From assembly GCF_002506585.1 (NCBI RefSeq), contig NZ_DAXW01000016.1:62001-126000 (forward strand): DNA of 64,000 nt, read 5' to 3'. Positions 18,907 to 26,430 of this stretch are shown here, in pieces; positions within the stretch are counted from its first letter, which is position 1, and each line of letters starts with the position of its first letter. Position numbers and translations under genes: made by a program. The notes beneath the pieces are model-generated. The model did no database searches. It was not told the DNA's origin and worked only from the letters and a program-made list of their open reading frames with translations. This DNA comes from Methanoculleus sp. UBA430 (GTDB lineage Archaea; Halobacteriota; Methanomicrobia; Methanomicrobiales; Methanoculleaceae).

Positions 18907-20061
18907 CTATAACGGTGTAATAGCCCGGAGGCGTTTAACTGTTTCTCCGACTGCCCCGACGATTCGTGGCACCTCGTCCATGCTGTTTCTGCGCCCGAGC
19001 GTCGCGACCATCGACCCATGCGCCTCGGCGTGGGCGAGCCCGATGGCGAGGAGGACATGGGAGGCTTCGAGTGTCCTGGAAGTGCACGCCGACCCGGTGG
19101 CGACCGCGATCCCGAGCATGTCCATGGCGAGCTGGATGCTCTCGCCCTCGATCCGGGAGAAGCGGAAACTCGCGTGGTGCGGGAGGCGCTCTTCCGGGTG
19201 GCCGGTCAGGTAAGCCTCCTCGATACCCGTGATCCCGGCAATCAGCCGGTCCCGGATCGCGGCAAGGCGCTTGCTCTCCCCGGCCATCTCCTCCCCTGCA
19301 AGCCGGGCCGCCTCCCCCATACAGGCGATCGCAAAGACGTTCTCGGTCCCGGGCCGGAGGCCGCGCTCCTGCCCGCCCCCGACGAGGACCGGCTGGACCC
19401 GGACACCGGGGCGGATGTAGAGCGCCCCGACCCCGTCCGGTCCGCCGAGCTGGTTTCCGGAGAGGGTGAGAAGGTCGATGCCGTCACGCTCCACGTCGAT
19501 CGGTATCCTCCCCGCGGCATCGGTGGCGTCTACGTGGAGGAGCCCGCCCTGTTCGTGGACGATCGCCGACACCTCCCGGATCGGCTGAATTGTCCCTATC
19601 TCATTGTTTGCGTGGTGGATCGATGTGATGACGGTCCCCGGTGTGACCGCCGCTGCGAGGGCATCGAGGTCGATCGTGCCGAAGCGGTCGACCGGAGCCA
19701 GCGTGAGGGCAAACCCGCCCTTCTGGATGTCTTTTGCCGGATTCAGGACCGATATGTGCTCGGTGGCGCTTGCAACGACTCTCTTCCCGAATTTCCGGTT
19801 CCGGAGCGCCGCTCCCCGGATAGCGATGTTGTTCGATTCGGTGGCTCCGCTCGTGAAGATGATCGAGTCCGGGGCGCTCGTGCCGACGAGCGCTGCCACC
19901 CTCTCCCGCGCCGTGGCGACGGCCTCCTGTGCCTGGAGCCCCTCCCGGTAGATCGTGGAGGGGTTGCCGGCAAAGCCGTCCGGAAACTGCCTGCAGAACC
20001 GGGCGACCCCCGGGTGGACCGGCATCGCCGCTGCGTGGTCGAGGTAGATCCGTTCCTCCAT
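18907..20061 (-). CDS. NifS/IscS-like protein lacking the PLP-binding lysine
   Basis: This 384-residue protein is full length compared with class I cysteine desulfurases. It retains TSGATESNN, TEHISVLNPAK with His102, HHANNEIG, Asp178, QERGLRPGTEN, and the sulfur-accepting Cys326 in ATGSACTS. The Schiff-base motif SGHK is SGNQ here (Gln204, codon CAG at 19450-19452), and the cofactor-contact Gln after DAT is Asp181. Without the lysine, normal PLP catalysis is not expected. GGAG fixes the start at 20061. It lies between a DsrE-like gene and iscU. It may be a scaffold, a persulfide relay through Cys326, or a changed enzyme. Confidence 0.88.
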   Translation of the reverse strand: MEERIYLDHAAAMPVHPGVARFCRQFPDGFAGNPSTIYREGLQAQEAVATARERVAALVGTSAPDSIIFTSGATESNNIAIRGAALRNRKFGKRVVASATEHISVLNPAKDIQKGGFALTLAPVDRFGTIDLDALAAAVTPGTVITSIHHANNEIGTIQPIREVSAIVHEQGGLLHVDATDAAGRIPIDVERDGIDLLTLSGNQLGGPDGVGALYIRPGVRVQPVLVGGGQERGLRPGTENVFAIACMGEAARLAGEEMAGESKRLAAIRDRLIAGITGIEEAYLTGHPEERLPHHASFRFSRIEGESIQLAMDMLGIAVATGSACTSRTLEASHVLLAIGLAHAEAHGSMVATLGRRNSMDEVPRIVGAVGETVKRLRAITPL

Positions 20062-20074
20062 CTTCTCCAGCCTC

Positions 20075-20434
20075 TCAGAACGTGATGACCGCGTCAGCAT
20101 CGACCGCAAGATCGTTCAACGTCAGGGCGCCGACGACCTTCCCTTCCTCGATGAAGTCCCCCCGCTCAAGCCCGAGGAGCTGGGTGCTCTGCTCGCAGAT
20201 GTAGATCTTTGCCCCCGCGGCGATCGCCTGGTCCCGCATCTCCGAGAGTTTCGGGAAGTTTCCGGCCTGGATCTGCTCTGCTGCGCCTCTCTTGACGACC
20301 GTCACCCCCTTGATCATGAAGTAGATGTCGGCGTCCATGTCCATCGAACGTGCCGTCATTGCGAGAACGAACGGCGCATACAACCTCTCCGGGGTGTCGG
20401 CGCCGCTCGTCTGGATATACAGTATCCGTGCCAT
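20075..20434 (-). CDS. DsrE/DsrF-like sulfur-relay protein
   Basis: This 119-residue DsrE-fold protein has the opening strand RILYIQTSGADTPERLYAPF, then DADIYFMIKGVTVVKRG, and IYICEQSTQLLGLERGDFIE. The Cys in YICEQS is where DsrE-like proteins carry their persulfide. The gene lies in a row with three TusA-like genes upstream and the NifS-like gene 13 bases downstream, so it probably passes sulfur within this cytosolic set. Confidence 0.82.
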   Translation of the reverse strand: MARILYIQTSGADTPERLYAPFVLAMTARSMDMDADIYFMIKGVTVVKRGAAEQIQAGNFPKLSEMRDQAIAAGAKIYICEQSTQLLGLERGDFIEEGKVVGALTLNDLAVDADAVITF

Positions 20435-20439
20435 ACATC

Positions 20440-20670
20440 TCAGCCCCGTTTTTGGATGGAGAAGGTGGTCTTCTCCCCCTCCCTCTCCTCGCCCAGGATT
20501 TCGTGGCCCATCCTCCGTGCCCAGACCCTGACATCCTCCTCTGTGGGCGCGTTGTCCATCTCGACCTTCAGGATGCCACCGCTGACGAGCCCGTCCATCC
20601 CCTCCTTGAGCAGGGTGATCGGCGCCTGGCAGTAGGCTCCTCTCGCGTCCACGTAGCCGTCGGCGTCCAT
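20440..20670 (-). CDS. TusA-like sulfur carrier, CQAP variant
   Basis: This 76-residue TusA-fold protein has the family opening VDARGAYCQAPITLLKEGMD. The canonical CPxP is CQAP, so the persulfide Cys14 and the second Pro remain but the first Pro is lost. The second half is GGILKVEMDNAPTEEDVRVW followed by a final strand. It lies 5 bases before the DsrE-like gene and 4 bases after another TusA-like gene, in one operon. Confidence 0.82.
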   Translation of the reverse strand: MDADGYVDARGAYCQAPITLLKEGMDGLVSGGILKVEMDNAPTEEDVRVWARRMGHEILGEEREGEKTTFSIQKRG

Positions 20671-20674
20671 CCGC

Positions 20675-20926
20675 TCACCGTGCCTCTGTCGTGGCCGCCG
20701 CTCCCTTGCGCAGGATGAGTGTGGTCACGCCCGAGGCGACGTGCTCCTCCTCGATCGTATGTCCTTTCTCACCGGCCCAGGACCTGACCGTCTCGACAAG
20801 GTCCGGTTTGTCGGTTGTCACCTGCAGGATCTGGCCTGCGTTGAGCACGTCCATCCCGGTCTCGATCGAGAGCATGGGCGACTGGCAGATGCCCACGCAG
20901 CTCACGGTCTTATCCGCATACATCAT
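20675..20926 (-). CDS. TusA-like sulfur carrier, CQSP variant
   Basis: This 83-residue TusA-like protein has the active loop VSCVGICQSPMLSIETGMD: the usual Asp-Gly pair is altered and CPxP is CQSP, with an additional Cys five residues earlier. The C-terminal part GQILQVTTDKPDLVETVRSW matches the fold. GTG at 20935 could open the frame, but AGGTGAT overlaps it and is spaced 4 bases from ATG 20926, which I prefer. The site also overlaps the stop of the preceding gene, so translation is probably coupled. Confidence 0.8.
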   Translation of the reverse strand: MMYADKTVSCVGICQSPMLSIETGMDVLNAGQILQVTTDKPDLVETVRSWAGEKGHTIEEEHVASGVTTLILRKGAAATTEAR

Positions 20927-20935
20927 TCGTATCAC

Positions 20936-21190
20936 CTACTTCATCTTCCGGATGCAGAACCTCATGACCCCGTCATCCTTCTCGAACTTCACGATCTCAT
21001 GACCCACCCGGTCTGCCCAGCGCCGGATATCCTCCTCCGCGGCAGGATCGTCTGCCTCGACCATGAGCACCTCTCCGATGTCGAGCTTCTCGATTGCCTC
21101 TTTTGTCATCGTGATCGGCATGGGGCAGTAGAACCCGATACAGTCCACGACCGCCATGGGTTTATCTTTCAGATCCATGTCCGTTACCAT
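20936..21190 (-). CDS. TusA-like sulfur carrier with canonical CPMP
   Basis: This 84-residue TusA-family protein is first gene of the sulfur operon. VDCIGFYCPMPITMTKEAIE holds the canonical CPxP persulfide cysteine, followed by GEVLMVEADDPAAEEDIRRW. It keeps the ancestral motif that the next two genes have altered. A TATA-like TTATAA at 21272-21277 about 85 bases upstream is the probable operon promoter. Met codons at 21190 and 21178 are both possible; neither has a strong ribosome site. Confidence 0.83.
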   Translation of the reverse strand: MVTDMDLKDKPMAVVDCIGFYCPMPITMTKEAIEKLDIGEVLMVEADDPAAEEDIRRWADRVGHEIVKFEKDDGVMRFCIRKMK

Positions 21191-21297
21191 CCGTTGTGGG
21201 GCGCGTGGGAACCCGGGTGCCGTGACGTGTCAACGGTACACTCCCGGTTGCACCGGATCATGCACCCTCCCTTATAAGCGTTCCTCCGGAGGTGCAG

Positions 21298-22325
21298 TGT
21301 TGCATAACTCTGCTTCTTCGACCCAAACAGAAAAGGTGCCGGACGTCCCTTCCGCCCCTTCATGCCAAGAACCGAACGTTGGGGACGCCCGTACCCTGAC
21401 AATCGCGACTGGAGTATATATAATACACTCCTGGTCAAGCGCGGCGAGTTTTACCTTTCTTTGGACTTCATTGATCGGTGGGATGAGCATCTCTCCCAGA
21501 TGAACGCCGGCAAGCGTGGTCGGCCGTTTCAGTATCCTGAGTCATTCATTGCGTGGATGGTCGGGATTCACACCTTCCTGCAGATGCCCTACCGCCAGAT
21601 GGAAGGATTTGTCCGGAGACTCGCAGCATTCATTCCCGGCCTCAAAGCAGCCGATTATACCACGCTCTTCCGCCGGATCCAGCGTCTCGATCTCTCGTTA
21701 CCGGTTGTTCCCGAGCTCCTCGGTGAGGATATCATCGTCGCCGCGGATAGCACCGGGATCAAGGTCACGAACCGGGGGGAGTGGATGCGCGAGAAGTGGC
21801 GGGTCAGCCGCGGTTGGATCAAACTGCACGCCATGATCGACGTCGAGACCAACCAGGCTCTCGGACTGGAGATCACCGATGAATCCGTACAGGATGACCA
21901 GATGTTCATCCCGCTCCTCGACCAAACCCAGCAGCACGGGAGCGAGGAACATCCGGTGTACCGGGTGCTCGCCGATGGCGCCTACGACCGGAACGAACTC
22001 TTCAACACCCTCGAACAGCGGAGGATCGCCTCCGGCATCAAGACTCGGGTTGATGCCGCGACGCATTCGACCGGGTCGCCCTATCGGGCTGAATGTGTTC
22101 GAGACCGAAACCGATGGGGCGGATATCCGAGGTGGTCGCGGGTAGTCACGTATGGTATGCGGTGGAAGGTCGAAGGGTTCTTCTCCGGCTTCAAACGGAT
22201 CTTCGGGGAAGGAGTACAGGCGACATCGCAGGAGGGCATGTTTCGTGAAATCCGGATGAAGGTGAACTGCTATAATAGAATGCTGGCTCTGGCAGGAGGA
22301 CAAGCATCATAGGGATTATGCAACA
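21298..22325 (+). mobile_element. IS5-type insertion sequence
   Basis: The element is about 1.03 kb, bounded by perfect 10-base terminal inverted repeats TGTTGCATAA (21298-21307) and TTATGCAACA (22316-22325). The three bases outside each end are CAG on the left and CAG on the right. They could be a 3-base target duplication, or part of longer inverted repeats with one mismatch. One intact transposase gene fills the element. It has landed about 20 bases upstream of the TATA box of the sulfur operon. Confidence 0.85.
21362..22312 (+). CDS. IS5-family DDE transposase
   Basis: This 316-residue transposase of the IS4/IS5 superfamily has a helical N-terminal part with the IS5-type RPFQYPESFIAWMVGIHTFL, then the catalytic set: Asp in IIVAADSTGIKV, Asp in YRVLADGAYDRNE, and Glu in KVEGFFSGFKRIFGEG with the Arg/Lys-rich Y-helix. 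No frameshift or internal stop is seen, so it may be active. The start ATG at 21362 is about 55 bases inside the left inverted repeat; no ribosome site is apparent. Confidence 0.9.
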   Translation: MPRTERWGRPYPDNRDWSIYNTLLVKRGEFYLSLDFIDRWDEHLSQMNAGKRGRPFQYPESFIAWMVGIHTFLQMPYRQMEGFVRRLAAFIPGLKAADYTTLFRRIQRLDLSLPVVPELLGEDIIVAADSTGIKVTNRGEWMREKWRVSRGWIKLHAMIDVETNQALGLEITDESVQDDQMFIPLLDQTQQHGSEEHPVYRVLADGAYDRNELFNTLEQRRIASGIKTRVDAATHSTGSPYRAECVRDRNRWGGYPRWSRVVTYGMRWKVEGFFSGFKRIFGEGVQATSQEGMFREIRMKVNCYNRMLALAGGQAS

Positions 22326-22744
22326 CAGCATCCGGAGGGGCGTCGACAGGAGGGGATGGGGTCGGCCGGCCCCGGAGGCTCCGGGAGTCCGACTCCGTGT
22401 TCTGCCGTCATGTATCAGCCGGAGAAGACCGATCTCCCCGGTGCGGCGGTCGGGCTCTGTGGGCGCGCACCGTCGCTCTCCCTGCAGATCCGCAAGAGTT
22501 TCCTATCTGGACGGTTCTATCGCCGATTTCTGTTCAGGCTCTTTTGCAGGAGAAGACCGGCGACCTCGATCGTCGTTGCGGTCGTCCTGGAGCACCGGGG
22601 AAACCCTTATTTTTTCGGTTATTTTGCCATTTGCCTGCACATTTTATCTCTAATGGCATATTGGGTGAAAATTTTGCTCCGTTCTCAAATTGTGCTTGTT
22701 ATTACCGAAAATTTTAAAAAACTCAAACGATAAGAAGATCCTTA
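22326..22744. other. Intergenic region between the insertion sequence and pdaD
   Basis: No convincing gene is seen. The left part is GC-rich, and the last 150 bases are AT-rich, ending with a TTTTAAAAAA stretch near 22712-22721 that is a plausible TATA box for pdaD. Short open frames here run out of the insertion sequence and lack coding character. Confidence 0.5.
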
Positions 22745-23287
22745 ATGTTCGTTCCGACCAAGTGTTTCTTTACGAAGGGTGTGGGTATCCACAAAGACAA
22801 ACTGGCGTCATTTGAGCTGGCCCTCCGGCAGGCGGGCATCGAGAAGTACAATCTGGTCTACGTCTCGAGTATCTTTCCTCCGAACTGCCAGTTGATCTCG
22901 CCAGAGGAGGGTCTAAAGGACCTCTCGCCGGGCAGCATCGTCTACGTCGTCATGGCCCGGAACGAGACCAACGAGCCGAGCAGGCTCGCCTCAGCCGCCA
23001 TCGGCCACGCGATGCCCAAGGAGAGCAACGCCTACGGCTACCTCTCCGAGCACCACGCCTTCGGCGAGACAGCGGAAGTCTCGGGCGAATATGCCGAAGA
23101 CCTTGCGGCAACCATGCTTGCGACAACGCTCGGCATCGAGTTCGATCCCGACCAGGCGTGGCAGGAACGGGAGCAGATCTACAAAGCAAGCGGCCGGATC
23201 ATCAACACGACTCACACCTGCCAGGCGGCTGAAGGGGTTATGGACGGCCGCTGGACGACGGTCATCGCCGCAGCAGTCTTCCTGTAA
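22745..23287 (+). CDS. pdaD: Pyruvoyl-dependent arginine decarboxylase
   Basis: The enzyme makes agmatine from arginine, the first step of archaeal polyamine synthesis and of agmatidine tRNA modification. The 180-residue proenzyme cleaves itself between two serines, here Ser41-Ser42 in LVYVSSIFPPN, creating the pyruvoyl group on the new beta-chain end. Other family segments are MARNETNEPSRLASAAIGHA and YGYLSEHHAFGETAE. The gene stands alone between the insertion sequence and aspS. Confidence 0.93.
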   Translation: MFVPTKCFFTKGVGIHKDKLASFELALRQAGIEKYNLVYVSSIFPPNCQLISPEEGLKDLSPGSIVYVVMARNETNEPSRLASAAIGHAMPKESNAYGYLSEHHAFGETAEVSGEYAEDLAATMLATTLGIEFDPDQAWQEREQIYKASGRIINTTHTCQAAEGVMDGRWTTVIAAAVFL

Positions 23288-23428
23288 CGCTGCACCCTCT
23301 CCGGCAGTCGTCTTTTTCCCGCCCGCTGCCGGGGCCGGCCACTTCCGGCCATCCACCGAAGCGCTCTCCCGGGCTGGAGCGCAAGACAAAATACCTCCCG
23401 GGACCCACATTGTATCCAGGTTTTTCAT

Positions 23429-24718
23429 ATGCGTCTACCAATACGGGCCGTAACCCCGACAACCGAATCTGCCGAGGTCATCGGCTGGGTGCATGAGGTC
23501 CGCGATCTCGGAGGACTCGCATTCTTCCTGATCCGTGACCGGACCGGTATCATCCAGGTGACCATCCCCAAGAAGAAGGTCACGGCAGAGATCCTCGATG
23601 TCGCCAGGAACGTCTCAAAAGAGTCTGTGGTCAGGGTCCAGGGCAGGGTGAAGGCGATCGAGAAGGCTCCCGGCGGGCGCGAGATAGTCCCGGACGAACT
23701 CGAGATCGTTAGCCTCGCAGGGAGCCCGCTCCCCCTCGACGTCGCCGAGAAGGTGCCCGCTGAGATGGATACCCGGCTCGACTCCCGGTTCCTGGATGCG
23801 AGGAAACCGCGTGTCCGCGCTATCTTCTTCATCCGCTCGGCGGTGACCTCGTCCGCGACCGCGTTCCTCGCCTCAAGAGGCTGCATCAACATCACCACCC
23901 CCAAAGTCGTCGCGGCGGCGACCGAGGGCGGCACGGAACTCTTCCCGATCGCCTACTTCGAGAAGGAGGCGTTCCTGAATCAGAGCCCGCAGCTCTATAA
24001 GCAGATGATGATGGCTGCCGGGTTCGAGGCGGTCTTCGAGCTCGGCCCCATCTTCCGCGCCGAGGAGCACAACACCGTCCGGCACCTCAACGAGGCGACG
24101 AGCCTCGATCTCGAGGTCTCGTTTGCCGACCACAACGACGTCATGGTGCTCCTTGAGGACCTGATCGTCCACGTCTACGAGTATGTCCGGGAGAACTGCG
24201 CCGAACAGCTCGCAGAACTCGGTGTCGACCTCAAGACCCCGGCAAAGCCGTTCCCCCGGATCCCCTATACGGAAGCCATCGAGATCGCGAACAGAACGAT
24301 CGAGGAGAAACTCACCTTCGGCGACGACCTCTCCCCGGCTGCCGAGCGGGCGATCGGCGATACGGTCGGACAGCACTACTTCATTGTCGACTGGCCGACC
24401 GATATCCGGCCCTACTACGCGATGCCCTACCCGGAGAGGCCGGAGTTCTGCAAGGCCTTCGACATGATGCATCCCCGGATGGAGCTCTCCTCCGGTGCCC
24501 AGCGTATCCACGACTACGACCTCCTCGTGGAGCGGATCCGCGCAAAAGGCCTCTCCCCGGAGAGTTTCGAGTTCTACTTAAAGACGTTCCGCTACGGCAT
24601 GCCCCCGCACGCCGGGTGGGGGCTCGGCATCGAGCGCCTGGTGATGACGATGCTCGACCTCCCTAACATCCGCGAGGCGGTGCTCTTCCCCCGCGACCGG
24701 CACAGACTGACCCCATGA
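23429..24718 (+). CDS. aspS: Aspartyl-tRNA synthetase, archaeal type
   Basis: This class II synthetase has 429 residues, the short archaeal form without the bacterial insertion domain. The N-terminal OB fold binds the anticodon (VIGWVHEVRDLGGLAFFLIR). Motif 2 is FRAEEHNTVRHLNEATSLDL and motif 3 is HAGWGLGIERLVMTML. Many methanogens use a non-discriminating enzyme that also charges tRNA-Asn, later amidated; the sequence alone does not settle this. The start at 23429 follows an AT-rich leader without a clear ribosome site. Confidence 0.95.
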   Translation: MRLPIRAVTPTTESAEVIGWVHEVRDLGGLAFFLIRDRTGIIQVTIPKKKVTAEILDVARNVSKESVVRVQGRVKAIEKAPGGREIVPDELEIVSLAGSPLPLDVAEKVPAEMDTRLDSRFLDARKPRVRAIFFIRSAVTSSATAFLASRGCINITTPKVVAAATEGGTELFPIAYFEKEAFLNQSPQLYKQMMMAAGFEAVFELGPIFRAEEHNTVRHLNEATSLDLEVSFADHNDVMVLLEDLIVHVYEYVRENCAEQLAELGVDLKTPAKPFPRIPYTEAIEIANRTIEEKLTFGDDLSPAAERAIGDTVGQHYFIVDWPTDIRPYYAMPYPERPEFCKAFDMMHPRMELSSGAQRIHDYDLLVERIRAKGLSPESFEFYLKTFRYGMPPHAGWGLGIERLVMTMLDLPNIREAVLFPRDRHRLTP

Positions 24719-24783
24719 GTTTAATTACACCGGCGACGTAGCAGTTATCTGCCAGCCGTCTGACCGGCACAGGCCGTGACCCC

Positions 24784-25686
24784 ATGACCCTGATAAGCAC
24801 GTGTCTCCCGACCACCGTTGTCGGGAGTTACCCGGTGGTGAAAGGCTCCGGGCTTCTCGCCCGCATGGACCCGCTGAAGCACGCGGTGGAGACAGCGGTC
24901 GCCGACCAGATCAGCGCCGGGATCGATATCATCTCGGACGGCCAGGTCCGGAGCGACATGATCCGGGCCTTCACCTCCCACCTCCCCGGCATCCGGGGGT
25001 CGTCGGTCGTCGGGAAGGTCGAGCCCGCCCGGCAGGCGATCACCCTCGCAGACACGAAGTACGCCCTCTCCCGGCACCCGAAGGTGAAGGGGATCCTCAC
25101 CGGGCCGAGCACGCTTGCGCACGGGCTCTCGATCGAGACGCCGTTCTACCGGAACAAAGACGAACTGGTCCAGGACCTCGCCCAGGCGCTCGCGGTCGAG
25201 GCGGGCTACCTCCAGGACGCCGGGGTCGCGCTCCTCCAGATCGACGAGCCGATCTTCTCGACGGGGGCGGCAAACCTCGCCGTCGGCCGCGAGGCGGTCA
25301 ACGCGATCGCCGCCCGGCTCCGGGTGCCCGTCTGCCTCCACGTCTGCGGAAATCTGGAGGCGGTCATCGACGATGTCTTGAAGACGAATGTCGCCATCTT
25401 CGATTTTGAGTTTGCGAATAATCCTCATAACATCGAGGTGCTCTCGGCAAAGGATCTCCGTGGCCGGATGGTCGGCTACGGCTGCGTGGACTCGGCGAGC
25501 CCCGCGATCGAGAGCGTCGAGGTTATTCGCAAACGGATCGAGGCCGGAGTCGACGTCTTTTCGGCGAAAGCCATGCTCCTTGACCCTGACTGCGGCCTCC
25601 GGATGCAGTCACGCGAAGCCGCGTCTGGAAAACTGAAGAATATGGTCGCTGCGGCAGGCGAGGTCCGGGCCGGGTATCCGGACTGA
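24784..25686 (+). CDS. MetE-like methionine synthase, short archaeal form
   Basis: This 300-residue protein corresponds to the C-terminal catalytic barrel of MetE and transfers a methyl group to homocysteine. Short archaeal homologues use a methyl-cobamide or corrinoid protein rather than methyl-folate; that donor is inferred. Visible are TTVVGSYP at the start, LLQIDEPIFSTG, the zinc-ligand segment VCLHVCGN, and LLDPDCGLRMQSREAA with the second zinc Cys. It starts 66 bases after aspS and may follow it in the transcript. Confidence 0.9.
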   Translation: MTLISTCLPTTVVGSYPVVKGSGLLARMDPLKHAVETAVADQISAGIDIISDGQVRSDMIRAFTSHLPGIRGSSVVGKVEPARQAITLADTKYALSRHPKVKGILTGPSTLAHGLSIETPFYRNKDELVQDLAQALAVEAGYLQDAGVALLQIDEPIFSTGAANLAVGREAVNAIAARLRVPVCLHVCGNLEAVIDDVLKTNVAIFDFEFANNPHNIEVLSAKDLRGRMVGYGCVDSASPAIESVEVIRKRIEAGVDVFSAKAMLLDPDCGLRMQSREAASGKLKNMVAAAGEVRAGYPD

Positions 25687-25772
25687 GCCTTCCACCGTCT
25701 CACGCGAAGTGCGAGCGTAAGCGAGTTTGAGAAGACCGAAGGTCTTTGTGTGGCGCGAAGGCGGGTCCCGGC

Positions 25773-26357
25773 CTAGACCACCCGCGAGGTCGTCGAGAGT
25801 TCGAGGCCCCTGGCGATGATGTGGTAGGGGATCACCCGTTGCGGCACGTCCGCACCCTTGAGTTTCTCGATGGCGAGCGTCCGCTCGAACTCGTTGCCGT
25901 GGACCTGGTGTCTGAGGGTGATGAAGATGTCGGCGGCACGCATCATCCGCGCCTCCTCGAGGGGGCTGTGGAGACCGGTGTAGAGGAGGTAGACGATGGT
26001 TGCCCCGGAATCAACGATCCCCCGGGTATCCTCGAGGACAAACCGGGTGGCTGCATTGATCCCCCGGTCGGCGATCAGCGTGGAGAGTGAGTCCACGACG
26101 ATCCGCTCTCCCTGCATGGCTCCGGCGAGCGTTACGGCGTCCATCCCCCGTGCGTCGGTCATCTCCTCGGTCGGCACGGCATCAAGCATCAGGTAGGTGC
26201 CTGTTTTCTCTCCGGCCTGCCAGAACTGCTGCGCCAGGAGTTCAAGGCCGCTTAAAGGAGATCCGGAGATGATGATGCGAGTGCCCGGCGGGAACCCCCC
26301 GTCGAGCGCAAGGTCAAGGCCCGCAATCCCCGTCGAACGTCTGGTGGTGTTTGCCAC
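25773..26357 (-). CDS. KaiC/RecA-like protein with degenerate Walker A
   Basis: This 194-residue protein has the layout of a single KaiC-like domain: RRSTGIAGLDLALDGGFPPG, a P-loop position IIISGSPLSGLELLAQQF, then GERIVVDSLSTLI in the Walker B place and a tail HQVHGNEFERTLAIEKLKG. The P-loop should read GxxxxGK[ST]; here residues 32-39 are GSPLSGLE, so Lys and Thr/Ser are Leu and Glu and ATP binding is doubtful. Start is GTG at 26357, supported by GAGGT 7 bases upstream. It may be a regulatory or signal protein; no partner is adjacent. Confidence 0.75.
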   Translation of the reverse strand: MANTTRRSTGIAGLDLALDGGFPPGTRIIISGSPLSGLELLAQQFWQAGEKTGTYLMLDAVPTEEMTDARGMDAVTLAGAMQGERIVVDSLSTLIADRGINAATRFVLEDTRGIVDSGATIVYLLYTGLHSPLEEARMMRAADIFITLRHQVHGNEFERTLAIEKLKGADVPQRVIPYHIIARGLELSTTSRVV

Positions 26358-26430
26358 GTCTGTACCTCGGCTATCTCTCGGGACTATCTATTCACGGCCC
26401 GTTTCTTAATACTACCCGTCGGGTACGGCT

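Noticed and set aside
21295..22328. CAG on both sides of the insertion sequence as a target duplication
   Set aside because: Not firm: the same bases can be read as an extension of the inverted repeats with one mismatch.
22318..22733. Short plus-strand frames between the insertion sequence and pdaD
   Set aside because: They start inside the inverted repeat or lack ribosome sites, overlap each other in different frames, and have no protein-like pattern.
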